Source of the DNA: an uncultured Pirellulaceae bacterium
GTDB lineage: Bacteria; Planctomycetota; Planctomycetia; Pirellulales; Pirellulaceae
Reading direction: 5' to 3'
NCBI GenBank assembly: GCA_938082855.1
Contig: CALKCC010000195.1
Coordinates: 1 to 32,707 of the forward strand
Length of the DNA stretch: 32,707 nucleotides
Both the position numbers and the translations under genes were made by a program. Under the pieces are notes generated by a model that was not told the DNA's origin, did no database searches, and was given only the letters and a program-made list of their open reading frames with translations. Below, in pieces: positions 25,437 through 32,707 of this stretch (within the stretch, counting starts at the first letter, position 1; each line of letters begins with the position of its first letter).

Positions 25437-25718
25437 TTAAGGGTTTCGCTGTTGCTTCTTCTCATCCATATATTTTTTGCGAGAGGATGAGTATTCCTCC
25501 TTAGAAGGCAAGGCATTAACTGAGTCCGTTGCCTCTTTACCCGAGCCCGCTTGTTCAAACAAGCGTTGCAAAAACGGGCGGCACCACCCACATCCTGTCC
25601 CCGCTCCAAAACACTCACTTATCTGTGATGCACGGTGAGGCTTCTCTACGCGAATGTAATTGGTGACCTTACGTTTGGTTATGTGAAAACACAAACACAA
25701 TTCATCGTCCGGTTGCAT
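25437..25718 (-). CDS. BFD-like [2Fe-2S]-binding protein
   Basis: Four cysteines are arranged as in bacterioferritin-associated ferredoxin: CLC (Cys8 and Cys10) and CGWC (Cys43 and Cys46), counted from the ATG at 25718, which should ligate a [2Fe-2S] cluster. One further cysteine (Cys36) is present. BFD proteins help release iron from bacterioferritin or serve as cluster domains in larger enzymes; no bacterioferritin gene is in the window. A basic, charged tail of about 40 residues follows the domain and looks disordered. GAGGG lies 8 nt before the ATG. The gene starts only 4 bp after the M20 peptidase stop, so the two are probably one transcript. Confidence 0.83.
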   Translation of the reverse strand: MQPDDELCLCFHITKRKVTNYIRVEKPHRASQISECFGAGTGCGWCRPFLQRLFEQAGSGKEATDSVNALPSKEEYSSSRKKYMDEKKQQRNP

Positions 25719-25722
25719 CACT

Positions 25723-26925
25723 CTATCCCTCAGCCCCTAAGGCGATCGCCAATCCAATATCACAGGCCGTCAAGTATTCCTTTAGATTTAATGTCTCTGT
25801 CACCATATGGGCATTTAACTGCCCGCATCCCATGGATACCGTAGGAATACCATGTTTGGTAATCCAATTCGCATCTAAACCACCATTGGCGATAGCAAAC
25901 ACCGGCTCTTGATTAAGCGATTCAATGACCCCTTTGGCAATGCGTACACATGGTTCCCGGGAACTCAATTTAAAGGAGTCATAATCCAGGAATCCTTCGA
26001 AAGTGACACTCCCACATTCACCTTGCACATTCTTCACTTTCTTAGCCGCTCGAACAAATGCCTTTTCAATTTCCCGTACGATTCTCTTTCTAAAACTTGC
26101 ATTATGACTACGGGCTTCGGCACGGACATAGACGTGGTCCGTGACCACATTGGTGGCATCCCCTCCCTGCACAATACCGACATTGGATGTCCCTGTTTGT
26201 TTTCCTTTAGAGATCGCTCCATGCCAACCATTACTCTGCAGGTCTGCAATTGCCAACGAGGCAATAGCGATCGCACTGACACCCCGTTCAGGACAAACAC
26301 CTGCATGGGCCGCAATTCCCGTGACATTGATGGTCATACGATAACCACCAGTGGCCCCAACCGTCATCTTGACCGGAGAACCCCCATCCCAGTTAAACGC
26401 CAGTTTAGGATCCCCAAACAGGCTCGTGGTTGCATGTCGCGAACCCTGCAATCCGACCTCTTCCTGTACAAACCAGGTAAATGTCAGGGGCGGATGAGGT
26501 AGACCTCGTCGTAAAATCTCCAAAGCCGTCGAAAGAACCACTCCGCAGCCTGCACGATTATCTGCGCCCAAACCAGTATGACTATCGATCGAAGTCACTT
26601 TCATCCCTCGACGCAGAGGGCGACAACCTTCACAAATTGGGACTGTATCCAAATGAGCACTTAACATCCGCCGAGGAGCTTTGATTGTGCCTGGCAGTTT
26701 AAACACCAGATTGCCGACCTGCCCTTTAATTCGGGTACGCCGATGAGCAGAGTCGGTTCGAATAGACTTCTCCGAAGCCCCCGCCGCCAGTAATTGCTCA
26801 CGAATATAATTGGCAATTTCCAGTTCTTCACCGCTCTTACCAGGGATCGCCATCATCTCCAAGACCTGAGCGATAAGTTGCTCTTTTTCCTGCTTGGTTC
26901 GTTTCGGAATCTGCGCGTCAGCCAC
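25723..26925 (-). CDS. M20 family zinc peptidase (PepT-like)
   Basis: This 400-aa protein is a cytoplasmic dizinc peptidase of family M20, closest to the tripeptidase T branch. The metal ligands and catalytic residues can be read: His91 and catalytic Asp93 in SAHLDTVP, Asp122 in GADNRAG, the catalytic pair Glu155-Glu156 in QEEVGLQG, Asp180 in NWDGG and His373 in NAHMVTE. The dimerisation domain insert (about 185-300) includes GIAAHAGVCPERGVSAI. All key residues are intact. The likely role is peptide breakdown. The start is GTG at 26925, supported by AAAGG 9 nt upstream; there is no signal peptide. The BFD-like gene follows with 4 bp between them, and the deoxyribosyltransferase-like gene diverges from it. 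Confidence 0.9.
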   Translation of the reverse strand: MADAQIPKRTKQEKEQLIAQVLEMMAIPGKSGEELEIANYIREQLLAAGASEKSIRTDSAHRRTRIKGQVGNLVFKLPGTIKAPRRMLSAHLDTVPICEGCRPLRRGMKVTSIDSHTGLGADNRAGCGVVLSTALEILRRGLPHPPLTFTWFVQEEVGLQGSRHATTSLFGDPKLAFNWDGGSPVKMTVGATGGYRMTINVTGIAAHAGVCPERGVSAIAIASLAIADLQSNGWHGAISKGKQTGTSNVGIVQGGDATNVVTDHVYVRAEARSHNASFRKRIVREIEKAFVRAAKKVKNVQGECGSVTFEGFLDYDSFKLSSREPCVRIAKGVIESLNQEPVFAIANGGLDANWITKHGIPTVSMGCGQLNAHMVTETLNLKEYLTACDIGLAIALGAEG

Positions 26926-27024
26926 GATTTCATACCTTTTGAATATTAGTTGGGTCGATTACAAAGATGTACTGCTACTCCATTTTACGAACAAAACCAC
27001 AAGGCTGCTTTGAGCTACGAATCA

Positions 27025-27483
27025 ATGAGATTTTTTATTGCCGGAATAATGCAAGGTTCTTTAATTGATCCGAAACTGCATACGCAAAATTATCGTTCTC
27101 TGTTACACCAATGGATCACCACTGCCATCGACGATGCTGAGGTTTATGATCCACTAGCAGGACATAATGACTCCATCGAATACGATGACCAAACCGGAAA
27201 GCGAACGTTCTACCATCACAATCAGATGTGTGGAAATGAAATCGATGTCCTTGTCGCTTATGCTCCTGAAGCATCCATGGGAACAGCCATTGAAATGTGG
27301 GAAGCCTATAGAAATCGAAAAATAGTCATCACCATCAGTCCCATGGCGCACAATTGGGTAGTCAAATTTTGTAGTCACCTTGTTCTAGAGTCTCTGGAAG
27401 CTTTTCAGGCCGCTCTCAACGACGGGACAATCTTTAATCTACTCGACCAACACGATCCTTCCGAAAATCCTCTAGAGGTATAA
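27025..27483 (+). CDS. Nucleoside 2-deoxyribosyltransferase-like protein
   Basis: From the ATG at 27025 the product has 152 residues. The pattern fits a Rossmann-like deoxyribosyltransferase fold: FFIAGIMQGSL (3-13) at the N-terminus, DPLAGH (42-47), DVLVAYAPEASMGTAIEMWEAY (74-95), and KIVITISP (99-106). The Ser-Met-Gly-Thr-Ala-x-Glu element matches the family's conserved active-site stretch, with Glu90 as the likely catalytic acid. Family members move deoxyribose between bases or hydrolyse nucleotides. An upstream TTG at 26950 is in frame, but the N-terminus from 27025 matches the fold better. It ends 6 bp before the rlmN start, so the two genes are likely co-expressed. The substrate is unknown. 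Confidence 0.72.
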   Translation: MRFFIAGIMQGSLIDPKLHTQNYRSLLHQWITTAIDDAEVYDPLAGHNDSIEYDDQTGKRTFYHHNQMCGNEIDVLVAYAPEASMGTAIEMWEAYRNRKIVITISPMAHNWVVKFCSHLVLESLEAFQAALNDGTIFNLLDQHDPSENPLEV

Positions 27484-27489
27484 GTCACC

Positions 27490-28548
27490 GTGAAGCATAT
27501 CCTCGAATCAGACCATCACGTTGGTGAATGGCTCACGCAGCATCAGTTTCCTGCCTACCGCGGCAAACAGATTCAGCGTTGGCTCTTTCAAGGACGTGCC
27601 GAAGGGTTTGATGATATGAGTGATCTTCCTAAGGCCTTGAGAGACCAGGTCAGTCAGGAATTTCAAATCTGGACGACAAAGGTCGTTGAGCATCAGAAGT
27701 CGGCTGACGGTACAGAAAAGCTATTATTGGAACTGCAGGATGGTGGCCGAATTGAATGTGTCTTATTACGTGAAGAAAATCGCAGAACCATCTGTATTAG
27801 TTCTCAGGTCGGTTGTGCGATGGGGTGTGTCTTCTGTGCCAGTGGACTCGACGGCGTCGATCGCAATCTAACCACAGGGGAAATCGTCGAACAAATGCTC
27901 CGCCTGCAGCGTTTACTACCTGAACAGGAGCGACTCAGCCATATCGTCGTTATGGGAATGGGAGAACCGCTGGCCAACTTGGACCGCCTACTGCCTGCTC
28001 TCGACCAGGCCAGCTCACCTGATGGCTTAGGGATCAGCGCACGCAGGATTACGATTTCAACGGTTGGTTTGCCTCCAGCGATCAATCGGCTCGCCAAGTT
28101 AAACAGTCGCTATCACTTGGCTGTATCATTACATGCTCCGAATGATGAATTGCGAAACGACATCGTCCCTGTGAATTCAAATATTGGCATTCAGAAAATC
28201 CTCGATGCCGCAGATCACTATTTCGAAGTCAGTAGTCGACGCCTGACCTTTGAATATGTGTTACTGGCCGATATTAACGATCGGCCCGAGCATGCACACC
28301 AATTAGCCGGTCTACTCAAAGCACGAAATGTACTATTGAATGTCATCCCCTACAATCCGGTGGCTGGTTTGCCCTATCGCACACCTTCATCTAAAGCCAT
28401 CAGTAACTTCAGAGCGATCCTGCTTAAAGCCAACATCAATATTCAATTTCGCCAGCGAAAAGGAGATGACATTGATGCGGCTTGTGGTCAATTACGTCGC
28501 AAAACAGAGAAAACAACGGAAATAGTCGATATTCAGCCTCTCAATTGA
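27490..28548 (+). CDS. rlmN: Dual-specificity 23S rRNA/tRNA adenine-C2 methyltransferase
   Basis: RlmN is a radical SAM enzyme that methylates A2503 of 23S rRNA and A37 of some tRNAs. The 352-aa protein has the CxxxCxxC cluster motif at Cys109, Cys113 and Cys116 (QVGCAMGCVFCASG), the SAM-binding GMGEP (156-160), a conserved LAVSLHAPNDELR (210-222), and the C-terminal methyl-carrying cysteine Cys332 in DIDAACGQLR. GLDGVDRNLTTGEIVEQ (119-135) holds the usual family sequence after the cluster, including an RNLTTGEI element. The start is GTG at 27490, 6 bp after the upstream stop, with a GAGG site about 11 nt before it. All catalytic residues are present. Confidence 0.95.
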   Translation: MKHILESDHHVGEWLTQHQFPAYRGKQIQRWLFQGRAEGFDDMSDLPKALRDQVSQEFQIWTTKVVEHQKSADGTEKLLLELQDGGRIECVLLREENRRTICISSQVGCAMGCVFCASGLDGVDRNLTTGEIVEQMLRLQRLLPEQERLSHIVVMGMGEPLANLDRLLPALDQASSPDGLGISARRITISTVGLPPAINRLAKLNSRYHLAVSLHAPNDELRNDIVPVNSNIGIQKILDAADHYFEVSSRRLTFEYVLLADINDRPEHAHQLAGLLKARNVLLNVIPYNPVAGLPYRTPSSKAISNFRAILLKANINIQFRQRKGDDIDAACGQLRRKTEKTTEIVDIQPLN

Positions 28549-28578
28549 CCAATTGCCCAAAGAACGGCTTATCTGGCT

Positions 28579-28608
28579 TTGATTTTTTTTATACTAATTC
28601 GCTATCAT
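28579..28608 (+). promoter_or_regulatory. Candidate sigma-70-type promoter of the histone-like gene
   Basis: TTGATT (28579-28584) and TATCAT (28603-28608) are spaced by 18 bp and lie about 95 bp before the histone-like gene. A run of eight T (28583-28590), which overlaps the -35 element and may also end rlmN transcription, complicates the reading. Confidence 0.3.
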
Positions 28609-28703
28609 AAGTGCTGTTAATGGCAGCGTAAGAGGCATATTCCCCTTCTGCCGTATGGTTCGTTGAATTACGGATCCTCCATGCTTTAATCCCAAAGTGA
28701 CCA

Positions 28704-29147
28704 ATGGCTAAGAAAAAAGCTGTGAAAAAGAAAGCAGCTCCCAAGAAAAAAGCGGCCAAGAAGAAGGTAGCTACCAAAAAGACAGCTAAGAAGAAAGCTG
28801 CTCCAAAGAAGACGGCTAAAAAGAAGGCCGTCAAAAAGAAAGCTGCCCCTAAAAAGCCGGTCAAGAAAAAGAAGGCCGCCAAGAAAAAAGCTGTAAAGAA
28901 GACAGCCAAAAAGAAAAAGACCGTTGCTGCTGTTGCGACAGCCGCGCCGAAAAAGAGAACACGTCGACGACGCAAGCAAACGATCAAAAAGGTTTTTTGG
29001 ATCGTTTACAGTTCCACCATGAAACCGGTCGCGAAATTCGAGTTCCATGAACGTAAAGAAGCGTTGGCCAAAGCAGAACAGCTCAGCAAAAAATCACCCC
29101 ACTTTCTACAAAAGAAGAAAGAGGAAATCGAAGTCGAAGATTCATAG
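28704..29147 (+). CDS. Histone H1-like lysine-rich DNA-binding protein
   Basis: The 147-aa protein has two parts. Residues 1-92 are almost entirely Lys, Ala, Pro, Thr and Val in KKA(V/A)KKK and AAPKK repeats, like the C-terminal tail of eukaryotic histone H1 and bacterial H1-like proteins; this part should bind nucleic acid through charge. An Arg cluster (RTRRRRK, 85-91) ends it. Residues 93-147 are a more ordinary folded-looking segment (KVFWIVYSSTMKPVAKFEFHE, then EALAKAEQLSKK), probably a small alpha/beta domain, ending acidic. Its role may be nucleoid organisation or RNA binding (inference). Long frames on the opposite strand here are by-products of the AAG-rich codons. A strong terminator follows. 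Confidence 0.85.
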   Translation: MAKKKAVKKKAAPKKKAAKKKVATKKTAKKKAAPKKTAKKKAVKKKAAPKKPVKKKKAAKKKAVKKTAKKKKTVAAVATAAPKKRTRRRRKQTIKKVFWIVYSSTMKPVAKFEFHERKEALAKAEQLSKKSPHFLQKKKEEIEVEDS

Positions 29148-29205
29148 ACGAACAACGGGTTTTCGTATTGAGAATCCGCTATCCCATTGTTTATGAATCC
29201 AATGC

Positions 29206-29252
29206 AAAACGAGGCGTGGTAATCTGCTCTGATTACCACGCCTCGTTTTTTT
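29206..29252. terminator. Bidirectional rho-independent terminator
   Basis: A perfect 19-bp stem, arms at 29206-29224 and 29231-29249 with a 6-nt loop, is followed on the plus strand by a T-run (29246-29252) and on the minus strand by GTTTTGCATT. It ends the histone-like gene (plus) and probably also the PQQ lipoprotein gene (minus), whose stop is at 29273. Confidence 0.92.
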
Positions 29253-29272
29253 GCGTTTATGAGGTGAAGCTA

Positions 29273-31372
29273 TTACTCAGCTCCTGCCTCAGCTTCTTCT
29301 GTCGTTGCGATCGCAAAGATATGCGTCTTATTGGCAATGAACAGAGTTCCGTTTGCCACAATAGGAGTCGAGTAAACTGAATTCCCCATATTGATTTCCT
29401 CAATCGGGTCTTTCGCATCTTTACTCAATTCGAAGATTGCAATATCGCCATCTTCGTCACCGATATAAACATGACCGTCAACGATCAGAGGGGATCCCCA
29501 GGCCGCAGCGAACATGTCATAGGTAAAGTGAACTTCTCCTGATTTCGCATCCAGGCAATGGAATAAACCGCTGAAGTCAGAAATGTAAAGCAAGTCATCT
29601 TTAATACAAACCGTTCCACAGCTTCGGTGCATGGTTTCTTCGAAGTTGTATTCTCCGTCACCATCCACATCATTCACACTGTAGTGCCAGACGACGGCTG
29701 AATTCGGGTTATCTCTTGCGATCTGGCCGTCTTCTTCAATGACTGCCTGCAGACGTTGGTGAGCAATTTCTTCACCGGTCTCTACGTTAATAGCAAGTTC
29801 AGGTCCTACGTTACCTCGCTTGGTTGGATCAATGCACCATAAGTGCCCTTCTCCTTCACCGTGCTCTGGGTCCTGTCCCACTGCAACGTACACGTAACCG
29901 TCATAGATGACGGGAGTCGCGATAATGTTATTTCGCGTACCACGACCACCCAGGATCCATTTACTGACTTTAGGATTGGCATCAAACTTCCAAAGTAACT
30001 CAGGAGCCCCATCGGTTCCTTTATCTGCTTTGAAGCTGTAAACCCATCCGTCTCCTCCAGCAAAGATTGCCTGCGGAACACCTCCGAGCAAACCGACTGC
30101 TGGCGAGGACCATTGTCCGTGCAGGATATTGTCGATCGGAGATTTATCTGTCCAATACACTTCACCAGTGTTCTTATCCATCGCGATAAAGCTTGGAGCA
30201 TCTGGTGACGGCAAATTGACATGAGATTCATCCAGACCATTGGAAGTGTTAATAAACAACAGGTCGCCCATCGCAGTAATCGAGCACGAGCACATATTGT
30301 GTTGTGAAACTTCCAGGGATCCCATCATGTCGTATTCCCACAGAGTATCAGCTTCCTGAGTGTCACTAGCGGTGACCACTTTAAAGACGCTGAGTTTAGG
30401 GCCCATGATCTGAGCAATCACTGTACGGTCTTCATCATTGATATTCGCAGCAATGGTCCATTTCTTACCACTGTCGTCAGCTGTTACAGTCACTTCCTCT
30501 GGCAATTCAAATCCAGCCTTGGCCGCAGCAGCCCGTAAAGTGTCGTTGACTGTCCCTTCGTTCAAAGCCGCAGTCGCCGGTGCAACTTGATCCGCTGCGG
30601 GATCTTCATTCACTCGGATATCAAACAATCGAGCTCGTTCCTTGCTGATGTCACCGTCATCGGTTCCATCGTGGTAGCCATCGGCATCCACACAAACCAC
30701 TTTACCCTGACTCGAAACAAACCAGATTCGATCACCTTCTACATAAGGAGCACTACAAATACCTTGCAGAGGCCAGTCATGAACTCGACCGGTTGGCAGT
30801 TTCTCGCTGGAGTGTTGCCAGAGAAATTCACCAGTTTGCTCGTCAAAGCAAAGCAGTACGCCTAAGTCGACACTGGAAGGATAACGAGCGAGATAGCCAC
30901 CGCTATTATTGGTACCTACAAGCACCTTGCCACTGGCTACCACGGGATTACCGTAGGTTTGACTACCGACAGCGGAAACCCATTTAATGTTTTCCTGACC
31001 GGACCATTCGCCTGTTTCGCGTTCACGACGGCCAACATTCCAGTTCGTTGGAATGCCTGTCGCTACCGGAGTGTTATTCCGATAAGAAGTTCCTCCCCAT
31101 TGTCCCCAATCGCCAGCCTGAATCACTGGATTGCCTTTTTCGTCCAGCTTAAAGCTGAACAGGTCGGCGGGATCTTCTGCTGGTTCTTCGGCTGGTTCTT
31201 CAGCAGGCTCCTCGCCTGGTTCTTCAGTAGGTTCTTCTACTGGTTCTTCCACAGGGCTTTCAAATTCTACTGGCTCTTCTTTTTTGTCCGAGCAGCCTGA
31301 GATCGTAGCCACGGTAAACAAACCCAGCAAAAAGCAGAGGGTTAATAATCCGATAACTCTTACATTCTTCAT
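29273..31372 (-). CDS. PQQ-type beta-propeller lipoprotein with Glu-Pro linker
   Basis: The ATG at 31372 has a GGAG site 9 nt upstream and gives a 699-aa lipoprotein: signal sequence 1-26, lipobox TISGC with Cys27. A linker of repeated EEP units (about 30-69, VEEPVEEPTEEPGEEPAEEP) separates it from a beta-propeller built of PQQ-like repeats (from about 85), with recurrent GSPLIVDGHVYIGDEDGDI- and TGEVYW-type blades. Several repeats contain insertions. One insert (DVDGDGEYNFEE, 568-579) is a canonical EF-hand loop. Whether it binds PQQ or is only a structural propeller is unknown; enzyme-type metal residues are not evident. The preceding gene encodes a second propeller on the same strand with 95 bp between them. 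It is probably membrane-anchored outside the cytoplasm. Confidence 0.88.
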   Translation of the reverse strand: MKNVRVIGLLTLCFLLGLFTVATISGCSDKKEEPVEFESPVEEPVEEPTEEPGEEPAEEPAEEPAEDPADLFSFKLDEKGNPVIQAGDWGQWGGTSYRNNTPVATGIPTNWNVGRRERETGEWSGQENIKWVSAVGSQTYGNPVVASGKVLVGTNNSGGYLARYPSSVDLGVLLCFDEQTGEFLWQHSSEKLPTGRVHDWPLQGICSAPYVEGDRIWFVSSQGKVVCVDADGYHDGTDDGDISKERARLFDIRVNEDPAADQVAPATAALNEGTVNDTLRAAAAKAGFELPEEVTVTADDSGKKWTIAANINDEDRTVIAQIMGPKLSVFKVVTASDTQEADTLWEYDMMGSLEVSQHNMCSCSITAMGDLLFINTSNGLDESHVNLPSPDAPSFIAMDKNTGEVYWTDKSPIDNILHGQWSSPAVGLLGGVPQAIFAGGDGWVYSFKADKGTDGAPELLWKFDANPKVSKWILGGRGTRNNIIATPVIYDGYVYVAVGQDPEHGEGEGHLWCIDPTKRGNVGPELAINVETGEEIAHQRLQAVIEEDGQIARDNPNSAVVWHYSVNDVDGDGEYNFEETMHRSCGTVCIKDDLLYISDFSGLFHCLDAKSGEVHFTYDMFAAAWGSPLIVDGHVYIGDEDGDIAIFELSKDAKDPIEEINMGNSVYSTPIVANGTLFIANKTHIFAIATTEEAEAGAE

Positions 31373-31467
31373 TATCTTATCTCCGGTCCGTTTTCTTACC
31401 CGAGTTGAACGGGACCTCAATCTAATCAACTCGTCACAATCTATTTTGTATTATCTATAGGTTTGTT

Positions 31468-32707
31468 TTATTCGTTTGCAGTAACAGTAATATTGTCGAG
31501 GTAAATCTCAGCATCCTTGGCGTTACCGTACAATCCAGGGCTACCTGAAGTAACGGGGACATCATCGATCGCTTCGAGCAACCACTCGGCTGGCTCTTCG
31601 CTTCCCTTTTCCCACACTTTGGCCCGCAAGACAGCTTTGCCATCTTCAACAGCAACTCGGAATTTAAGCGTGTACCATTGATCTTCTTTCCAGGCAAAAG
31701 CCACAGACTTGGCCATACGTTCCTGTGGAACCCAGGTACGAATCTGCAGCCGTTGGCTTTCGCCCTGCATATCCAAGCAGTACCCCTGACCTGTCAGACC
31801 AATATCAGGCAGTTTGTCGTTCGAGCGAGCACCTTTGACATCTGCTTGAATCGTGTAATTTGACAAGTCTGAATGTCCCATCCAGGATCGGCTTCGAGTC
31901 CCTTTCGGGATGGTCGTGATTTTAACCATGGCATTACTGCCATCGACTTCACGAACCACATGGCGATAGCGTGCACCCACCCAAGTCACTGGAGGAGCTG
32001 TGAGATCATCAAAGTCAAAGCTCCAAGGAAGATCCGGCACAATACGCACTCGGGCTCGCCCAGACAATTCACCAGCGGTGGCAGTCACATAAGCCGCCAC
32101 GTGAGCAGCATCGGCAGACGAATTAAATGTATTACCTTCAATAGCTCCATAGCCATCTACCGATAATTCCGCTCCTTCCGCTGGCCCAATTAATTGACCG
32201 GCAGCGTTATAAAGCAGAACTTTGTACTCCTGCGATTGGCCGGGACGAATCAATGCATCCGCGGGCACCACCTGAAGATGAGCAGCCACCTGATCATCAG
32301 AAGCTGCTTCTTCCGGTTGTAGAATCTGCTGGGCAACCGCTGACGTCTTTTCCGTATCTTCGATACAGTACAATCCACCACTGGTTTCGAGGTAAAGGCG
32401 TCCATGAGAGACGATCGGGGATGCATTCATTGTTTCGCTATTCGGCAGTCGTCCACTCGACAGCTTCACTAACCCCTGTTCTTCATCAGGTTGGAAGATA
32501 GCCCAGTTACCTGAATTCCCAACTGCGTAGATTTTTCCATCCGCATACAGAGGGCTTCCACGCATAACTCGACCTAACGCCAGCTTACGGCCGATTTGCT
32601 CGCCCGTTTCTAAATCATAGATATACACCTTGGCACGGTCATCAAAGCAATAAACACGGTTTCCAATGGCAATCGGAGATGATTTACCCATCATCACTTC
32701 TTCGTAT
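31468..32707 (-). CDS. PQQ-type beta-propeller protein, 5' end cut by window edge
   Basis: The reading frame is open through the right edge of the window (in-frame Tyr-Glu-Glu-Val precede the internal Met codons), so the N-terminus is missing and any start codon seen here is internal. The visible 413 or so residues hold the last blades of a PQQ-like propeller (VYIYDLETGEQIG, GSPLYADGKIYAVG, ASPIVSHGRLYLET), an immunoglobulin-like segment (about 140-225, PADALIRPGQSQEYKVLLYN), and a C-terminal jellyroll-like domain (about 240-409, MVKITTIPKGTRSRSWMGHS, ending EIYLDNITV) similar to lectin/LamG or family-16-like folds. Such architecture suggests carbohydrate binding at the cell surface or periplasm (inference). 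It is upstream of the PQQ lipoprotein and likely co-transcribed. Confidence 0.84.
   Translation of the reverse strand, partial: YEEVMMGKSSPIAIGNRVYCFDDRAKVYIYDLETGEQIGRKLALGRVMRGSPLYADGKIYAVGNSGNWAIFQPDEEQGLVKLSSGRLPNSETMNASPIVSHGRLYLETSGGLYCIEDTEKTSAVAQQILQPEEAASDDQVAAHLQVVPADALIRPGQSQEYKVLLYNAAGQLIGPAEGAELSVDGYGAIEGNTFNSSADAAHVAAYVTATAGELSGRARVRIVPDLPWSFDFDDLTAPPVTWVGARYRHVVREVDGSNAMVKITTIPKGTRSRSWMGHSDLSNYTIQADVKGARSNDKLPDIGLTGQGYCLDMQGESQRLQIRTWVPQERMAKSVAFAWKEDQWYTLKFRVAVEDGKAVLRAKVWEKGSEEPAEWLLEAIDDVPVTSGSPGLYGNAKDAEIYLDNITVTANE

Noticed and set aside
25909-26502. 197-codon frame on the plus strand inside the M20 peptidase gene
   Set aside because: The peptidase on the other strand has all catalytic motifs; the opposite frame is Cys/Arg/Thr-rich with no recognisable domain.
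28589-29048. Hydrophobic Phe/Leu-rich proteins on the minus strand opposite the histone-like gene
   Set aside because: They are the reverse complement of AAG/AAA/GCT-rich codons in the KKA repeat, and give repetitive FFLA-type strings with no start context or relatives.
31131-31460. Ser/Gly-rich repeat protein on the plus strand
   Set aside because: It is the antisense of the EEP-repeat linker of the PQQ lipoprotein and has no independent support.

Overview
The window looks like a chromosomal segment from a diderm bacterium, most likely a planctomycete (Planctomycetota). The reasons are an inference from gene content. It carries lipid A and outer-membrane lipid transport genes, a ThiE with an extra N-terminal helical domain, secreted PQQ-type beta-propeller proteins, EF-hand loops inside unrelated proteins, a KKA-rich histone-like protein, and an ECF sigma/anti-sigma/exported-protein triplet. 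Base composition is near balanced by eye. I see no phage, insertion sequence, CRISPR array, rRNA or tRNA. Most of the window is ordinary core and housekeeping sequence; the interest lies in domain inserts, small repeats, overlaps and operon partners.

Layout, left to right. 1-2703 (minus): an M50 site-2-type protease with an EF-hand loop, downstream of lpxB. 2893-5207 (plus): a BASS-family transporter overlapping an MFS transporter. 5193-6832 (minus): thiE with an N-terminal ThiD2-like domain, overlapping a CYTH-domain enzyme. 6833-7254 is a divergent non-coding region with a 17-bp tandem duplication. 7255-10673 (plus): a small membrane/TPR-like protein, then clpC. 10803-13754 (plus): mlaE-mlaF-mlaD, a phospholipid transport system whose MCE protein holds an EF-hand loop. 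13740-14285 (minus): a secreted PEGA-domain protein. 14464-20059 (plus): a membrane-anchored PP2C phosphatase, ten phased 8-bp repeats, then an LptF/LptG-type permease, a sensor kinase and a sigma-54-type response regulator packed as an operon.

20066-26925 (all minus): lexA with a palindromic candidate operator, a secreted aldose 1-epimerase with a clear terminator, a TIM-barrel sugar isomerase-like protein, the sigma/anti-sigma/exported-protein triplet, a BFD-like [2Fe-2S] protein and an M20 peptidase. 27025-29147 (plus): a deoxyribosyltransferase-like protein directly upstream of rlmN, then the lysine-rich histone-like gene, ending in a strong two-way terminator. 29273-32707 (minus): two PQQ-type beta-propeller proteins, the second cut by the window edge.

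How the genes work together: envelope maintenance is the main theme (lipid A synthesis, Mla lipid transport, LPS export permease, intramembrane protease, and a two-component system co-transcribed with the permease). A second theme is stress control (ClpC, LexA, ECF sigma factor, PP2C). Non-ATG starts supported by upstream purine-rich sites are common here (TTG for mlaF, the Lpt permease and the sugar isomerase; GTG for the M20 peptidase and rlmN).
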